Positions 11,169 to 21,436 of a DNA stretch of 64,000 nt are shown piece by piece. The position numbers and the translations under genes were made by a program. The stretch is taken from the NCBI RefSeq assembly GCF_914767665.1, contig NC_059507.1:2232001-2296000 (forward strand), read 5' to 3'. Under the pieces are notes generated by a model that saw only the letters and a list, made by a program, of their open reading frames with translations, did no database searches and was not told the origin of the DNA. Each line of letters opens with the position of its first letter. Position 1 is the stretch's first letter. The stretch comes from Harmonia axyridis (taxonomy: Eukaryota > Arthropoda > Insecta > Coleoptera > Coccinellidae).

Positions 11169-11566
11169 CTCTTGATCACAGATTGAATAATTTCCAAAAC
11201 CCCGCCTACCAATCGATGATTGTTGGTGAAATGAATAATTATTGAAGTAATCTATGAGACTGACTTGCAAAATTGTTAGATTTACGTGAATGGATCGACT
11301 TTTGTCCATCAGTGTTGTTTTTGAGGTATTTTATGCTCATTTTTCATTAAAATTGAGTTTGATATCATGAATAATCTTATCAAATGGTGTTGATGATACT
11401 AAATATGTTCTCTGTTATAGATTCATGATGTCTCATCGGTCAATTGCTAACAGTGATGATGAAAAAATTAAAGTTAACGAAGCTCTGGGAAAAAATGAAT
11501 AGAAAATAATAGAAGTTCATAACGTTGAAAAGATGTTCCACATTTAGGAATAAACCCATCGGTGAG
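11169..11566 (+). repeat. inverted-repeat arm 2 of the cassette
   Basis: Inverted partner of 10696-11066. The spacer between the arms (about 11067-11168) contains tcgatgacatagcacag, which recurs at 11979, before arm 3. Confidence 0.85.
11421..11561 (+). pseudogene. exon-like block, copy 2
   Basis: Preceded by ttctctgttatAG and followed by CG|GTGAGTACT. It reads FMMSHRSIANSDDEKIKVNE ALGKNE and then a stop. The stop and length differences from copy 1 show decay. Confidence 0.5.
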
Positions 11567-11989
11567 TACTGAGAATAATTATTATTGGTAGGAAGTTTGT
11601 TCAAGGAAAAAAATTTCTTCCAAATTCTTACTATGCCTAATGTAGATAATTTCGAGAATAATTTCAATTATGGATAAAGGCAAATCTTTTGTGGATCCAT
11701 TTTTGATGAAATCTGGAATGCCCGAAATTGAAAAATTAATAGTATTTGAAGAAATTTTGTTTGCAGCTCACTGCTATGACTTATCAAGTCATTTTTGAAT
11801 GTTATTTCCACTCAAATGAAGTTTCTATAAGCAAATTTTAACGACTTCCTCCGCTGACAACTGAAAATTTTTTCAAGAGGACTTGAACCCACCAATAATT
11901 CTAGACATTTTATTTGAGTATATTGCGATTTGGTGATTCAATTATTGAAAACATGATTTTAGATTGCAATATGATAATCGATGACATAG

Positions 11990-12650
11990 CACAAATATTC
12001 AACCAAAGTTTTCTATGAATTTACATACTCTTGATCATAGATTCAAGAAATAACAAAACTCCGCATACCAATCGATGATTGTTATTGAACTAAATTATTA
12101 GTAGTATATGAGACTGACTCGCAAAATTACGAGATTCACGTGAATCAACCAATTTTTTCCCAGAAAGTTATGTTTGAAGTATTTTATGCCCAGTTTTTAT
12201 ACAAGTACTTCTGATAATATGATTTATTTTATCAAATGCTGTTGATGATACTGAATATGTTTTCTCTTTAAGGTTTATGATGTTTCATCCATCAATTGCT
12301 AACTGTGAGGATGAAAAAAAAAGATAACGAAGATCAAAGAAAGAATGAATCGAAGTTTATAGTGATGAAAATAGTCTTCACATTACGGAATAAATCCATC
12401 GGTGAGTACTCAGAATGATTGTTATAGGTAGGAAGTACATTCAAGGAAAACAATTCCTTCCAAATTCTATTTATGAGGTAGAAAATTTAAATCATAGAAA
12501 GTGGCAAATCTCTTTGTTTCTACCTTATCTTATGAAATCTGGAAATGCCCAAAATTGGTAGTATTTGGGGGTTTCATCTGTTCTGTTCTAACTTAACAAA
12601 TCATTTTCGAATGCTCTTTCGACTTAAACGAAATAGATTAGAAGAAACAA
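11990..12650 (+). repeat. third, direct copy of the cassette
   Basis: It is collinear with 11165-11840, sharing atcgatgattgtt, gagactgactcgcaaaatta and ccatcggtgagtact, and continues further with ggtaggaagtacattcaagg and tgaaatctggaaatgcccaa. The right end is cut by the DD41D insertion at 12677. Confidence 0.8.
12273..12401 (+). pseudogene. exon-like block, copy 3
   Basis: Acceptor tttctctttaAG, donor CG|GTGAGTACT. It reads FMMFHPSIANCEDEKKKR-like before a stop. The conserved splice sites with a decayed frame match copies 1 and 2. Confidence 0.45.
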
Positions 12651-12676
12651 ACGCAATTCAACCACAGTTCTGTATA

Positions 12677-13620
12677 TCTGTTTTTTTTTCGAGGTATATA
12701 ACTTTAAGTTGGCATTACTATTCAAGATGGCAACCGATTTAACAGCTGTCAAGTGATTTGTTCTGAGCTTAGTTTGGCAAATCATCATGATTAGGCTCTC
12801 GCCTAAACAACGCTTGCAAATAGTGCAATTCAATTCGAAAATAATGATTCTGTGCGGAATACGTATCGCGCACTACGTCCATTTTATTTTGTTTAGCGAT
12901 GAATCGCACTTCTGGTGAATGGCTACGTCAACAAACAAAACTGCCGCATTTGGAGTGAAGCTTATCCTCAAGTGTATGTCGACACACCGTTACACCGTTA
13001 AATCCAGAAAAACTGACTGTTTGATGCGCTTTATGGACTGGTGGAATCATTGGTCCGTACTTCTTCAAAAATGATGATGGCCAGAACGTTACAGTCAATG
13101 GTGATCGGTATAGAGCCATGATTACTAACTTTTTCATTCCTGAATTGAACAACCATGATGTCCAGGAGCTGTGGTTCCAACAAGACGGCGCAACATGTCA
13201 CACAGCTCGTGCCACAATCGATTTATTTAAAGACACGTTTGGTGACCGCCTAATTTCACGTTTTGGACCTGTGAATCGGCCTCCAAGATCTTGTGATTTA
13301 ACACCGCTAGACTACTTTCTGTGGGGCTATGTAGAGTCATTGGTCTATGCGGATAAGCCACAAACCCTTGACCATTTGGAAGACAACATTCGCCGTGTTC
13401 TTGCCGATATACGGCCACAAATGTTGGAAAAAGTCATCGAAAATTGGACGTCCAGATTGGACTACATCCGAGCCAGCCGTGGCGGTCATATGCCAGAAAT
13501 CATATTTAAAATGTAATGCCACAAGATTATCTTGCGGATAAATAAAATTCATGTCAATCGAATAATCCATCGTTGTTTTATTGCAATATAAAGTTCTATA
13601 GCTCTGAAAAAGACATCATT
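12677..13620 (+). mobile_element. DD41D element, full-length class, 944 bp
   Basis: The left tip is degenerate (tctgtttttttttcgaggta) after TA 12675-12676; the right tip is aaaaagacatcatt before TA 13621-13622. The ends are more diverged than in other copies. Coding region: the shared internal deletion near 12850-12890, a one-base loss at cttctggtgaat, and a local duplication (cgttacaccgtt) near 12990. The longest clean frame (13118-13516) starts MITNFFIPELNN, carries WFQQDGATCHTA and TPLDYFLWGYVE, and ends PEIIFKM. Confidence 0.93.
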
Positions 13621-13622
13621 TA

Positions 13623-14619
13623 GTTACTATGGATCACTACCTAAACAGCCGTATTGTAGAATTTTCAATAAAATCCAGTTTGACGTGTAAAAGGATAGGT
13701 GTGTAGGGGGTGCCGGTAAACGAAAAAAAAAATCTCGCAACAGTGCGCGATTTATATTTCAAAATGCAATTTCGCGAACATGAATCCGATTCAACGACAC
13801 CTACTGACGAATTCATGACCGGATATCCGGATTTCCCATTCGAAATGATCGATCCCGCGCATATATATATATATAGGTACAAATCCCGAGGATGAATGTA
13901 TTTCGTACATGACGAGCCCAACGAAGAAGAAGAAGAAGACGCGTCTGCTGTAAAGTGGCTGGGACGTGTTGGTACATACGTATCTCGGGTCGCGGATCTC
14001 GCGGAAATATCAAGAAATATAATATTCAATTTGTCCCCGAGATCCTAGGAAAATATTACATTTAAAGCGCAGCACGATCCGAGGGGGGCGAACGAAGAAA
14101 AAGCGCCCCCTATCGGCGCTGACCTGACGGCGACGCTTGACGTGCCCCGCATGGAAAGTCTGCCACTCCAGCCGGTCCTTCTACTTCCGAGATACGTTTA
14201 TAACCGTCTACACAACTCCTGTCAAAGGGAAATTTCCCCCCCTCCTTCTTTCGTCACCTTTTCACTTATCGATGTCTTCGGGTCAGCTCCGGGAGAGTTC
14301 GTTAATATCATTAGAATCTTGCCTTTTCAGATCGAATAGTTCCCCGAACTCTCTCTCGATCCGATTCCAATAACGAATTCTTTTGATCTCGTGTTTTCTA
14401 TTCATAAGACTTCGCACCTTTAGGAACCCCCCGGTCGGAGTTTCGAAATACTTGGAAACACTTCGCTCTCTGTGTTTCCGCGACCTTTTGACAACCAATA
14501 TTAGGCGAAGTTATTACTTGGTCATATCGTTTTCTTCCAGAAGAAAGAATTTCGTTGATTTGATATCTTACGTCCAGGAGAGGTGGGAACCTCGGTAAGA
14601 GCCTATAAAAGTTTTCAGG
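13623..14619. other. GC-richer host-like stretch with microsatellites
   Basis: It holds an (AT)n run at 13861-13875 and an AAG/GAA run at 13923-13939. The 130-codon minus-strand frame (13637-14029) is rich in Ser and Tyr/Ile runs translated from these simple repeats, so I do not call it a gene. Confidence 0.35.
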
Positions 14620-15109
14620 ATCGTCAATTCTGACACGACTCACCGATTTTCTGTAGACTCCACAATTCAGGGAAATTTGAACTCGAAATTTGGGAAAAAT
14701 TCAGTAAAAATTGTATGTCTGTACTAGAATCGTTATATCTCCTAAAATATTTGTTACAGACACCTAAAATATACACGTTATTTGAAGATTGAGCTCTGAC
14801 CTACCACATATCCAGCTTCCAAGTCCGTATCTTGCGTCTAGAAAAAGTGGCAGTCTCGAGAAAATTATCAAATTTTAGTTGAGAATTTCAGTTTATTAGC
14901 TATAATTTCTGAAATAATGTACTGATCGCCAAACTGCAAGCATTTTCGTGATCTACATAGTCGAATCTATCGAAGAAATAATACAATATTATTCCCATGG
15001 AGGAACTTTTATTTTTTTTTCAATTTTCTAAGGGTTAGGCATTAAAAATTTTACGAAAATTTTTCGACATAAAAATTTTTCAGGTGAGATCGAAATTCGG
15101 TTAATCAGT
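14620..15109. repeat. dispersed ~460-bp unit (left part, split by an insertion)
   Basis: It shares strings with 52541-53580 and 23470-23890: aaatcgttatatctcctaaa, ctgatcgccaaactgcaagc, attttcgtgatctacatag, aggaacttttattttttttt. The unit continues beyond the inserted exon-carrying repeat at 15992. Confidence 0.75.
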
Positions 15110-15272
15110 GGATTAGTTTAGTGATGTTGATAATACTATATTTGACACGATAGAATTAAAATATAGAGCAAAACTGATGAATCAGTGAAAAAATTTCGAA
15201 AATACATCAATAAATGACTGAGAAATAGATTATTTAAATTCACGTATTTTAGCGCGGAACGTCTTTGGTCTG

Positions 15273-15280
15273 TGACGTCA
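15273..15280. promoter_or_regulatory. perfect CRE palindrome TGACGTCA upstream of exon
   Basis: It lies about 125 bases upstream of the exon ATG, a distance fitting a proximal promoter element. CREB/ATF-type bZIP factors bind this palindrome; use here is inferred. The equivalent site is at 3440-3447 (copy A) and 41961-41968 (copy D), and the distal-end sites are at 2971, 15825, 33701 and 41427. Confidence 0.55.
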
Positions 15281-15404
15281 CGGCACTTGCCTGTGATCGC
15301 TACACCATAAATAACGTTTAAATACTTAGCCGCGCCAAGGCTCTCGCGCCGTTTGTAGTTGTACAGTGTAGTTTTAACTCGAGTTTTGTTTTGATGTCAC
15401 CATA

Positions 15405-15532
15405 ATGGAAGAACGCTTCGTGAAAGGACAAAGTGACAATTTGCCTAAAATAGATATATTCGCAATGATGGAGTTTTTTTCTTCAAATCCATCTTATGTC
15501 AGTGCTGAAATAAAAGGAGTTAAACTTTTCAA
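15405..15532 (+). CDS. first exon carried by repeat copy B (128 bp)
   Basis: Open from ATG (context cataATGG) to the donor CAA|GTAAGT. It encodes 42 codons plus two bases: MEERFVKGQSDNLPKIDIFA, then MMEFFSSNPSYVSAEIKGVK LF. Copies C and D have the same 128-bp exon with only a few replacements. No downstream exon lies inside the repeat, so this is only the N-terminus of a larger product. From memory it resembles the N-terminus of multicopy insect proteins with a SWIM zinc finger and a YqaJ-like nuclease domain (FVxGxSxNLPxID...EFF); that assignment is unverified. Whether it is expressed cannot be told from sequence. Confidence 0.5.
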
Positions 15533-15991
15533 GTAAGTATCTACTTTTGAGTTTGCTTCATCATGATTCAACTTATAACGATGATTTATTTAAAAAACGT
15601 TTCATAAACAGTTTGTAGTTGAGTACTGGTTGTTGAAGTCTATCAATGGCAAAACATATTTATGTGAGGAGTAAAAAGTAAAAAGGGAAAAAAGTAATTT
15701 ATATGTATGTATATAGTAAGTTATTTCAGCCATCGTATAACGAACAAAACACGACACGAACGGCATAAGTGATTGTACACCAATGAATTCGTAAGCACTC
15801 TGCGAATACCAGTCGTCTAGTATGTGACGTCACGACACTTACACGTACTATGAAATTATTCTGCCAAGCGCAACTTCAAAGTCCCATAACTTTTTCATTT
15901 CTACAGATATTTCAATGATTCTTCCACATTTTTGTTTCATTTCACTTAAATTTCTAGAATTAATCCTTAACAAAAAAATAAAAACTAGTCC

Positions 15992-16205
15992 TGGCACTGC
16001 TCACCGATTCTTCGCAGAGCTCCCAGTTTTGAGGGAATTTGAACTCGAAATTGAATTTCCCTCTAAAAATCGTTATATCTCCTGAATTATTCCTCACAGA
16101 CCCCTCAAATAAAAACGTTTTTCAAACTTCAAGTTCCGCTCCAAAACATACTGAGTTTTCGGAAAAAAAACTTGTCATATCTTGAAAGACCGGTTCTTTA
16201 AAAAT
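15992..16205. repeat. right part of the split ~460-bp unit
   Basis: Continues the unit from 14620-15109: ggcactgctcaccgattctt, cagagctcccagttttgagg, aaatcgttatatctcctgaa, aaacatactgagtttt. Confidence 0.7.
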
Positions 16206-16940
16206 ATTCATCAGAACTTTTATCCATTCATGTTATTTTTTTTTTTTTAACGTGTAGCGGTATAACGCCACATGAGATCGCGTAACTACATTAGGGCATA
16301 TAAAAAGTACCAAGAGGCTGTTGATACGCGTCCTCGATAAACCATCCAACGAAGAATTCAACATTAAACGTTGTCAAATAGCTGAAAACACGATCGTAAA
16401 TTTCCTGGGAGATAATAAAAGCCATAACAGCGGCATGGATGCACGCTAAGTTGAACGTTGTCCAGATGATATCGAAAAATATTTCAAAATAGAAGTCACA
16501 ATAATGCCGCCATAACTCTGCCCAGTAATTGCAATGAAAATATTAAGGACCCCATACACCACAATTTATTATTATGCTTGTAAAGTAGGCCGCACCCCGC
16601 TGTGTTCCGTAATTTATTAAGCTTTTCAGAAACGTGGCTTTGCGGCCACTTGTGAAAAATACCCCTGAATTATTCCCTGGCTAAACAAATATGTGTAATT
16701 TATTTCATTTGCTTCAGCACATCAAGCCCGGCATTGTTCCGTTCTGCTGACATCATTGTGCTGATAATTCGGCCGCTGATGAAGATGCCAAGGATCAGAC
16801 GAGGTGGCCCGCATCTGGGCAAAATGCATTTGTCAATTTGCTAGGCAGATGTTCGGAGTCAAGAAATATAACCAAAATCAGTAAGTTATTGATAGTTTGG
16901 AAGTTTTGTTGCTTACAGTCATTAGGATAAAACAAAACGA
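16206..16940. other. unannotated stretch
   Basis: No repeat partner and no coding signal recognised. Confidence 0.3.
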
Positions 16941-17874
16941 AAGAGTGTTTTTTTTAGAGCTATAGAAATCGCAATAAAACAACGATGGATTATTTGATTG
17001 ACATAAATTTTATTTATCCACAAGAGAATCTTATGGCATTACATTTTAAATATGATTTCTGGCATATGACCGCCACGACTGGCTCAGATGTAGTCCAATC
17101 TGGACGTCCAATTTTCGATGACTTTTTCCAACATTTGTGGCCGTATATCGGCAATAACACGGCGAATGTTGTCTTCCAATTTGTCAAGGGTTTGTGGCTT
17201 ATCCGCATAGACCAATGACTTTACATAGCCCCACAGAAAGTAGTCTAGCGGTTTTAAATCACAAGATCTTGGAGGCCAATTCACAGGTCCAAAACGTGGA
17301 ATTAGGCGGTCACCAAACGTGTCTTTCAATAAATCGATTGTGGCACGAGCTGTGTGACATGTTGCGCCGTCTTGTTGGAACCACAGCTCCTGGACATCAT
17401 GGTCGTTCAATTCAGGAATGAAAAAGTTAGTAATCATAGCTCTATACCGATCACCATTGACTGTAACGTTCTGGCCATCATCGTTTTTGAAGAAGTACGG
17501 ACCAATGATTCCACCAGCCCATAAAGCGCACCAAACAGTCAGTTTTTCTGGATGTAACGGTGTTTCGACATACATTTGAGGATTAGCTTCACTCCAAATG
17601 CGGCAGTTTTGTTTGTTGACGTAGCCATTCAACCAGAAGTGCGTTTCATCGCTAAACAAAATAAAATGGAAGTAGTGCGCGATACGTATTCCGCACAGAA
17701 CCATTATTTTCGAAATAAAATTGCACTATTTGCAAGCGTTGTTCAGGAATGAGTCTATTCATGATGAATTGCCAAACCAAACTGAAAATAAATCACGTAA
17801 AAGCTGTTAAATCGGTCTCCATCTTGAACAGTAATGCCAACTTCAAGTTATATACCTCGAAAAAAAACACCCTT
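16941..17874 (-). mobile_element. DD41D element, full-length class, 934 bp
   Basis: Right tip aagagtgttttttttagagc at 16941 (preceded by GA, not TA); left tip aaaaaaacaccctt ending at 17874 with TA at 17875-17876. A small loss in the right terminal repeat (tatagaaatcgcaataaaac) removes the aacttTAAATTG segment. It carries the best transposase frame in the window. Confidence 0.93.
17084..17704 (-). pseudogene. DD41D transposase catalytic domain (206 codons)
   Basis: The longest transposase frame here. All three acidic residues are present: FSDETHFWLNG (about residue 19), WFQQDGATCHTA (about 111) and KPLDYFLWGYVK (about 153). Counting from QQD to LD gives 41 intervening residues, hence DD41D, the spacing of rosa-type elements. 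The CGA of YIRASRGG is TGA, so the last ~14 residues are lost. The ATG used is only the reading-frame opening after the internal deletion. The true N-terminus (MNRLTPEQRLQIV... in other copies) is in another frame, and the rest of the DNA-binding domain is missing, so no functional enzyme is encoded. Confidence 0.85.
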
Positions 17875-17879
17875 TACAA

Positions 17880-18420
17880 CAATTCCATGGAGGAACTTTT
17901 ATTTTTTTTTTTTAATTTCTAAGGGTTATTTATGGAAAATTTACACAGGGTGTGAATTGGAGGGACAACAAAAAAAGGGAGATTTCATGGATAATTTGAA
18001 AAAACACTTATAAATATTGGTCCTCAAACGCTTTGTTTTCTAGATACAGGGTGTTTTTTGTAGTACTACTTTTTGTGATGATTATGCCAGTTTATCGAAT
18101 AATTATTAATCTTCGTTACATATTGGGTGAATAAGTACCAAAACTCAAAATTAATTTATTCATCACAGTTTACTGACAGGATCTTTAGAATAATTTGGAT
18201 TTTCCTGAGGATTACTAGAGAATCTTTTGAAATTTTTTCTGGAAATCGGTATCAGATACGACCAAATTTTAAGAAACCAAAAAAAATAAGCAGATCACAT
18301 GCCGAAAATTTCAAATTGGAATATCTATGACAAATTTCAATTGAATATCCTATGAAGGGAAGATGCTATGAGAAAAAACTTGAAAAGAAAATCAAATTTC
18401 AACGCCCTGTATCTCGACAA
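17880..18420. repeat. patchwork of repeat ends
   Basis: 17882-17940 is a short piece of the ~460-bp unit (ccatggaggaacttttattt). Then cacagggtgtgaattgg at 17945, atacagggtgttttttgtag at 18043 and cgccctgtatctcgacaac at 18403 look like tips of different DNA transposons. No complete element can be assembled. Confidence 0.45.
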
Positions 18421-18647
18421 CAATGCGTTTGCGTGCCCATGTTTGTGGAAATTTTTTTCGCAAAATGATCCAAGGAATCTGATATTCTTGGCAGTACCTC
18501 CAATTCAGGAACACTCTGTAGAATAATAGTATATTGTGCTGCAAGTGAGTCAAGTCCAACTTTTCACACGAGTTTGGAAGTTTGTTGCACGAGCCTGAAA
18601 GGCGAGTGCCGCAAACACACGAGCGAGAAAAGGATTTTCTCCACATG

Positions 18648-18911
18648 TTGCACACTATACTTTTCCTACAACTGCACAAATTTCAATAATTCAAGTAATG
18701 GACTTGATTCAAATCAAAATGACCTTCGTTGAAAGTATGTGCTAATTTATAGCGTTTCCATAGAAACGACTCAAAAGCCCAATTTCATTGGTCTACCAAG
18801 CGAGGTGTGGGCAAAGTGCCGTGAGAAATAATATTTCCCACAGTATGAGCAATACATAGTTTTGCAATTGAGTAAGCTATGCAGAATACGCTACTTTTCA
18901 TAGCAGTTGTG
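18648..18911 (+). repeat. inverted array arm F1
   Basis: Starts gttgcacactatacttttcc, contains catagaaacgactcaaaagc and accaagcgaggtgtgggcaa, and ends tacttttcatagcagttgtg. It matches 20313-20600 directly and 19679-19940 and 20010-20282 inverted. Confidence 0.85.
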
Positions 18912-19678
18912 GGAAAAAATATTTCCCAACGCAAAATTTCTCAACAGAACGGCTGTAGTTGGAAATTCGAGCCATTCGAAATCCCAATCCTGATAATGGA
19001 GGCAGCGGAATAAAGAGGAAAATAATCCTTCGGCAAATTTGTACCGCAGAGACTGGCGCTGTCGATTCCTGTCCCAATATCCCACGGGTATATTTCCTCG
19101 ATACCAAAAACTCGCCATCGTGGATAAACCGAGAGATCGGCCGATAATCGTCGAGGGACGAGACAAGAGATGCGTCACTCTCGCAAGAAATCTACAGCGT
19201 AAAGGTCGTCATCGCCGGGAGGATTTGACGTATCGCCGATGTTGCCAGGTCTTGGAAATTTACCTTGGAATTGGCGAAATTGAATGCGTTTGGCGAAAAA
19301 AATGTTCTTTATGATATTTACGACGTGTCAGGCAGAATTTGACAATTTTTTGAGAAAGAATCCCAGCCATCTGGTACCAAGGGTTGATTGGCTTGGATTA
19401 CACTGTTTTAGAACCGCAACCAATATAAACTACTATGTAAATAATATTTTAACGTATGTGTATTAAAATATTAAATCAATTTCACGGCATTCATACAATT
19501 TTTCAAGTTTGGAAGAATTGTTTGAATGCCGTGAAATTAATTCAATATATAAACTACTATCCTAAAAAAATCATCTGCTAAAATGAGAGCAATATTTTCT
19601 TTGAGCAAAGTTTTGTAGAAGACACATGTGATGTTCAGTTTCTATCCTCTGTAAGACACACATAAGACATTATCATCT
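18912..19678. other. core between arms F1 and R1
   Basis: Overlapping frames on both strands (for example 19039-19314, 91 codons) lack a recognisable domain. It holds the hairpin at 19478-19537. Confidence 0.35.
19478..19537. repeat. near-perfect hairpin, 23-bp arms
   Basis: aatttcacggcattcataca... pairs with ...tgtttgaatgccgtgaaatt with one mismatch and a loop of about 14 bases. Possibly the footprint of a small foldback insertion. Confidence 0.8.
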
Positions 19679-19940
19679 GCTATGGAAAGTAGCGTACTAT
19701 TCATAGCTCACTCAAATTCAAAATAATGTATTGCTCACACTGTGAGGAATATTATTCCACAGGGCACTTTGCCCACACCTCGCTTGGTAGACTAAACAAA
19801 TTGGGCTTTTGAGAAGTCGTTCCTATGGGAACGTAAAAAATCAACAGATACTGTCAACGAAGGTCATTTTGAATTAAATAGGTAAATCACTTGAATTATT
19901 CAAATTTGTGCAGTTGTAAAAATAGTATATTGTGCAACAA
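19679..19940 (-). repeat. inverted array arm R1
   Basis: Complement of arm F1, with gcactttgcccacacctcgc and aaattgggcttttgagaagt as landmarks. With F1 it encloses a ~770-bp core, a foldback-like layout. Confidence 0.8.
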
Positions 19941-20009
19941 GTGGCGAAAGTCCAACTTTTCTCGCGAGTGTGGAAAATTGTGGCACGAGCCTTTAGCACG
20001 AGAAAAGGA

Positions 20010-20282
20010 CTTTTCCCACAACTGCTATGAAAAGTAGCATATTCTTCATAGCTTACCCAATTTCAAAACTATGTATTGCTCATACTGTGGGAAATATTTC
20101 TCACGGCACTTTGCCCACACCTCGCTTGGTAGAGCGATGAAATTGGGCTTTTGAGAAGTTGTTTCTATGATAACGCCAGAAATCAACAGAAACTGTCAAC
20201 GAAGTCCATTTCAACTTGAATTAGGTACATTACTTGAATTATTTGAATTTGTGCAGTTGTAAAACAGTTTATTGTGCAACAC
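20010..20282 (-). repeat. inverted array arm R2
   Basis: A second complement copy, direct with respect to R1, ending in cagtttattgtgcaac. It abuts arm F2, making a large palindrome centred near 20297. Confidence 0.8.
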
Positions 20283-20312
20283 GTGGGGAAAGGAGTGCGA
20301 AAAGGACTTTCT

Positions 20313-20600
20313 CCACATATTGCACACTATACTTTTCCTACAACTACACAAATTTCAATCATTCAAGTAATGGAATTTATTCAAGTCAAAATGGCCTTCG
20401 TTGACAGTATGTGCTAATTTATTGCGTTTCCATAGAAACGACTTAAAAGCCCAATTTCATTGGTCTACCAAGCGAGGTGTGGGCAAAGTGCTGTGAGAAA
20501 TATTATTTCCCACAGTATGAGCAATACATAGTTTTGAAATTGAGTAAGCTATGAAGAATACGCTACTTTTCATAGCAGTTGTAGGAAAAGTATAGTGTGC
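20313..20600 (+). repeat. inverted array arm F2
   Basis: Nearly the same as arm F1 across its length (caatttcattggtctaccaa, cagtatgagcaatacatagt). It ends in tataGTGTGCAACATGTGGA, the inverse of its own start. Confidence 0.85.
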
Positions 20601-20624
20601 AACATGTGGAGAAAGTCCTTTTCT

Positions 20625-21436
20625 CACTCATGAGAAAAGTTGAACTTTTGGTTATTTATGTTATCAAATGGCCATCGATCTAGGATCCTTCAGCCTCAAT
20701 AAACTATTATGGCACAAAATATTGAAGTATGCCACAATATCTCTTGCTTTTTTTCTCGAAAATGTAAAATTGAAATCTGGTGATTTTATTCGAAATCTGG
20801 CAACTTCCGGTACAAAATCTGGTAAAAATGAATTTTTTGAAGCTGGCAACACTTCGTATCGAATTTCCAGTCGGTCTATTGCCGATCAAATAGGCTATCC
20901 CCAGTGGCGCACGTTGAGACGCACTCCTCTGATCTCGCGCGCCCGGATTTCATATCGTAAACTCGGAAAAAGTACGTCCCCACGGAGTATAAAACTGACG
21001 GGACAGAGATTGCTTTTCGGGCCGTTCCATTTTCTACCACTTTATTTCTTTAATCGACTGAAGTCTCAGCTCTGACGAATGTCGGCGGCGATGCCGCGTC
21101 TCGGTTGTCCTGTCATGCTGAATGGCTGAAATAATATCGTTCTTCTGTTCCTTATTCTTTTGCAGTGGCGGCGATAGGTGTCGGCGGTGGTCGAAGGTCT
21201 CGACCCCGAGGGGACCTAGGAAAAATGTTGAAAACTATCGTTATCAAGTTTGGTTGTTCATAATTAATTATGTATGCATTAGTTTTATTCCTCTAGAAAC
21301 TCAAGCAGCGTGCAGATTGCTCTGTCAGAAACATAGAATATTGAATAAAACAAAACGCCAAATTTCAACTTATATTTTGCTAATTTTTTCTTTTTATTTT
21401 CTCTGGGTTCTGGTAATGCGTGAATTTTTCAGAACA
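20625..21436. other. unannotated, GC-richer in part
   Basis: A 135-codon frame at 20668-21075 and a 141-codon frame at 21122-21547 are open, but neither shows a recognisable domain. The second runs into an inverted repeat. 20900-21215 is GC-richer than the surroundings and could belong to a host gene's 5' region; I have no direct support for that. Confidence 0.25.

Larger units (their letters stand above)
15110..15991 (+). mobile_element. CRE-ended exon-carrying repeat, copy B (best preserved)
   Basis: 882 bp. The ends are ggattagttta at 15110 and aaactagtcc at 15991, an imperfect inverted pair. The order on the plus strand is TGACGTCA (15273-15280), a promoter-like segment (gtttgtagttgtacagtgta), the ATG exon 15405-15532 with donor GTAAGT, an intron-like tail, then a second TGACGTCA (15825-15832). 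It sits inside a ~460-bp repeat unit: the left flank ends gaaattcggttaatcag and the right flank resumes tggcactgctcaccgattct. Compared with the uninterrupted unit at 53275-53320, about 13 bases are missing at the site. Confidence 0.85.

Noticed and set aside
13637..14029. 130-codon minus frame with Ser-rich and Tyr/Ile-rich runs
   Set aside because: The runs are translations of AAG/GAA and AT microsatellites.
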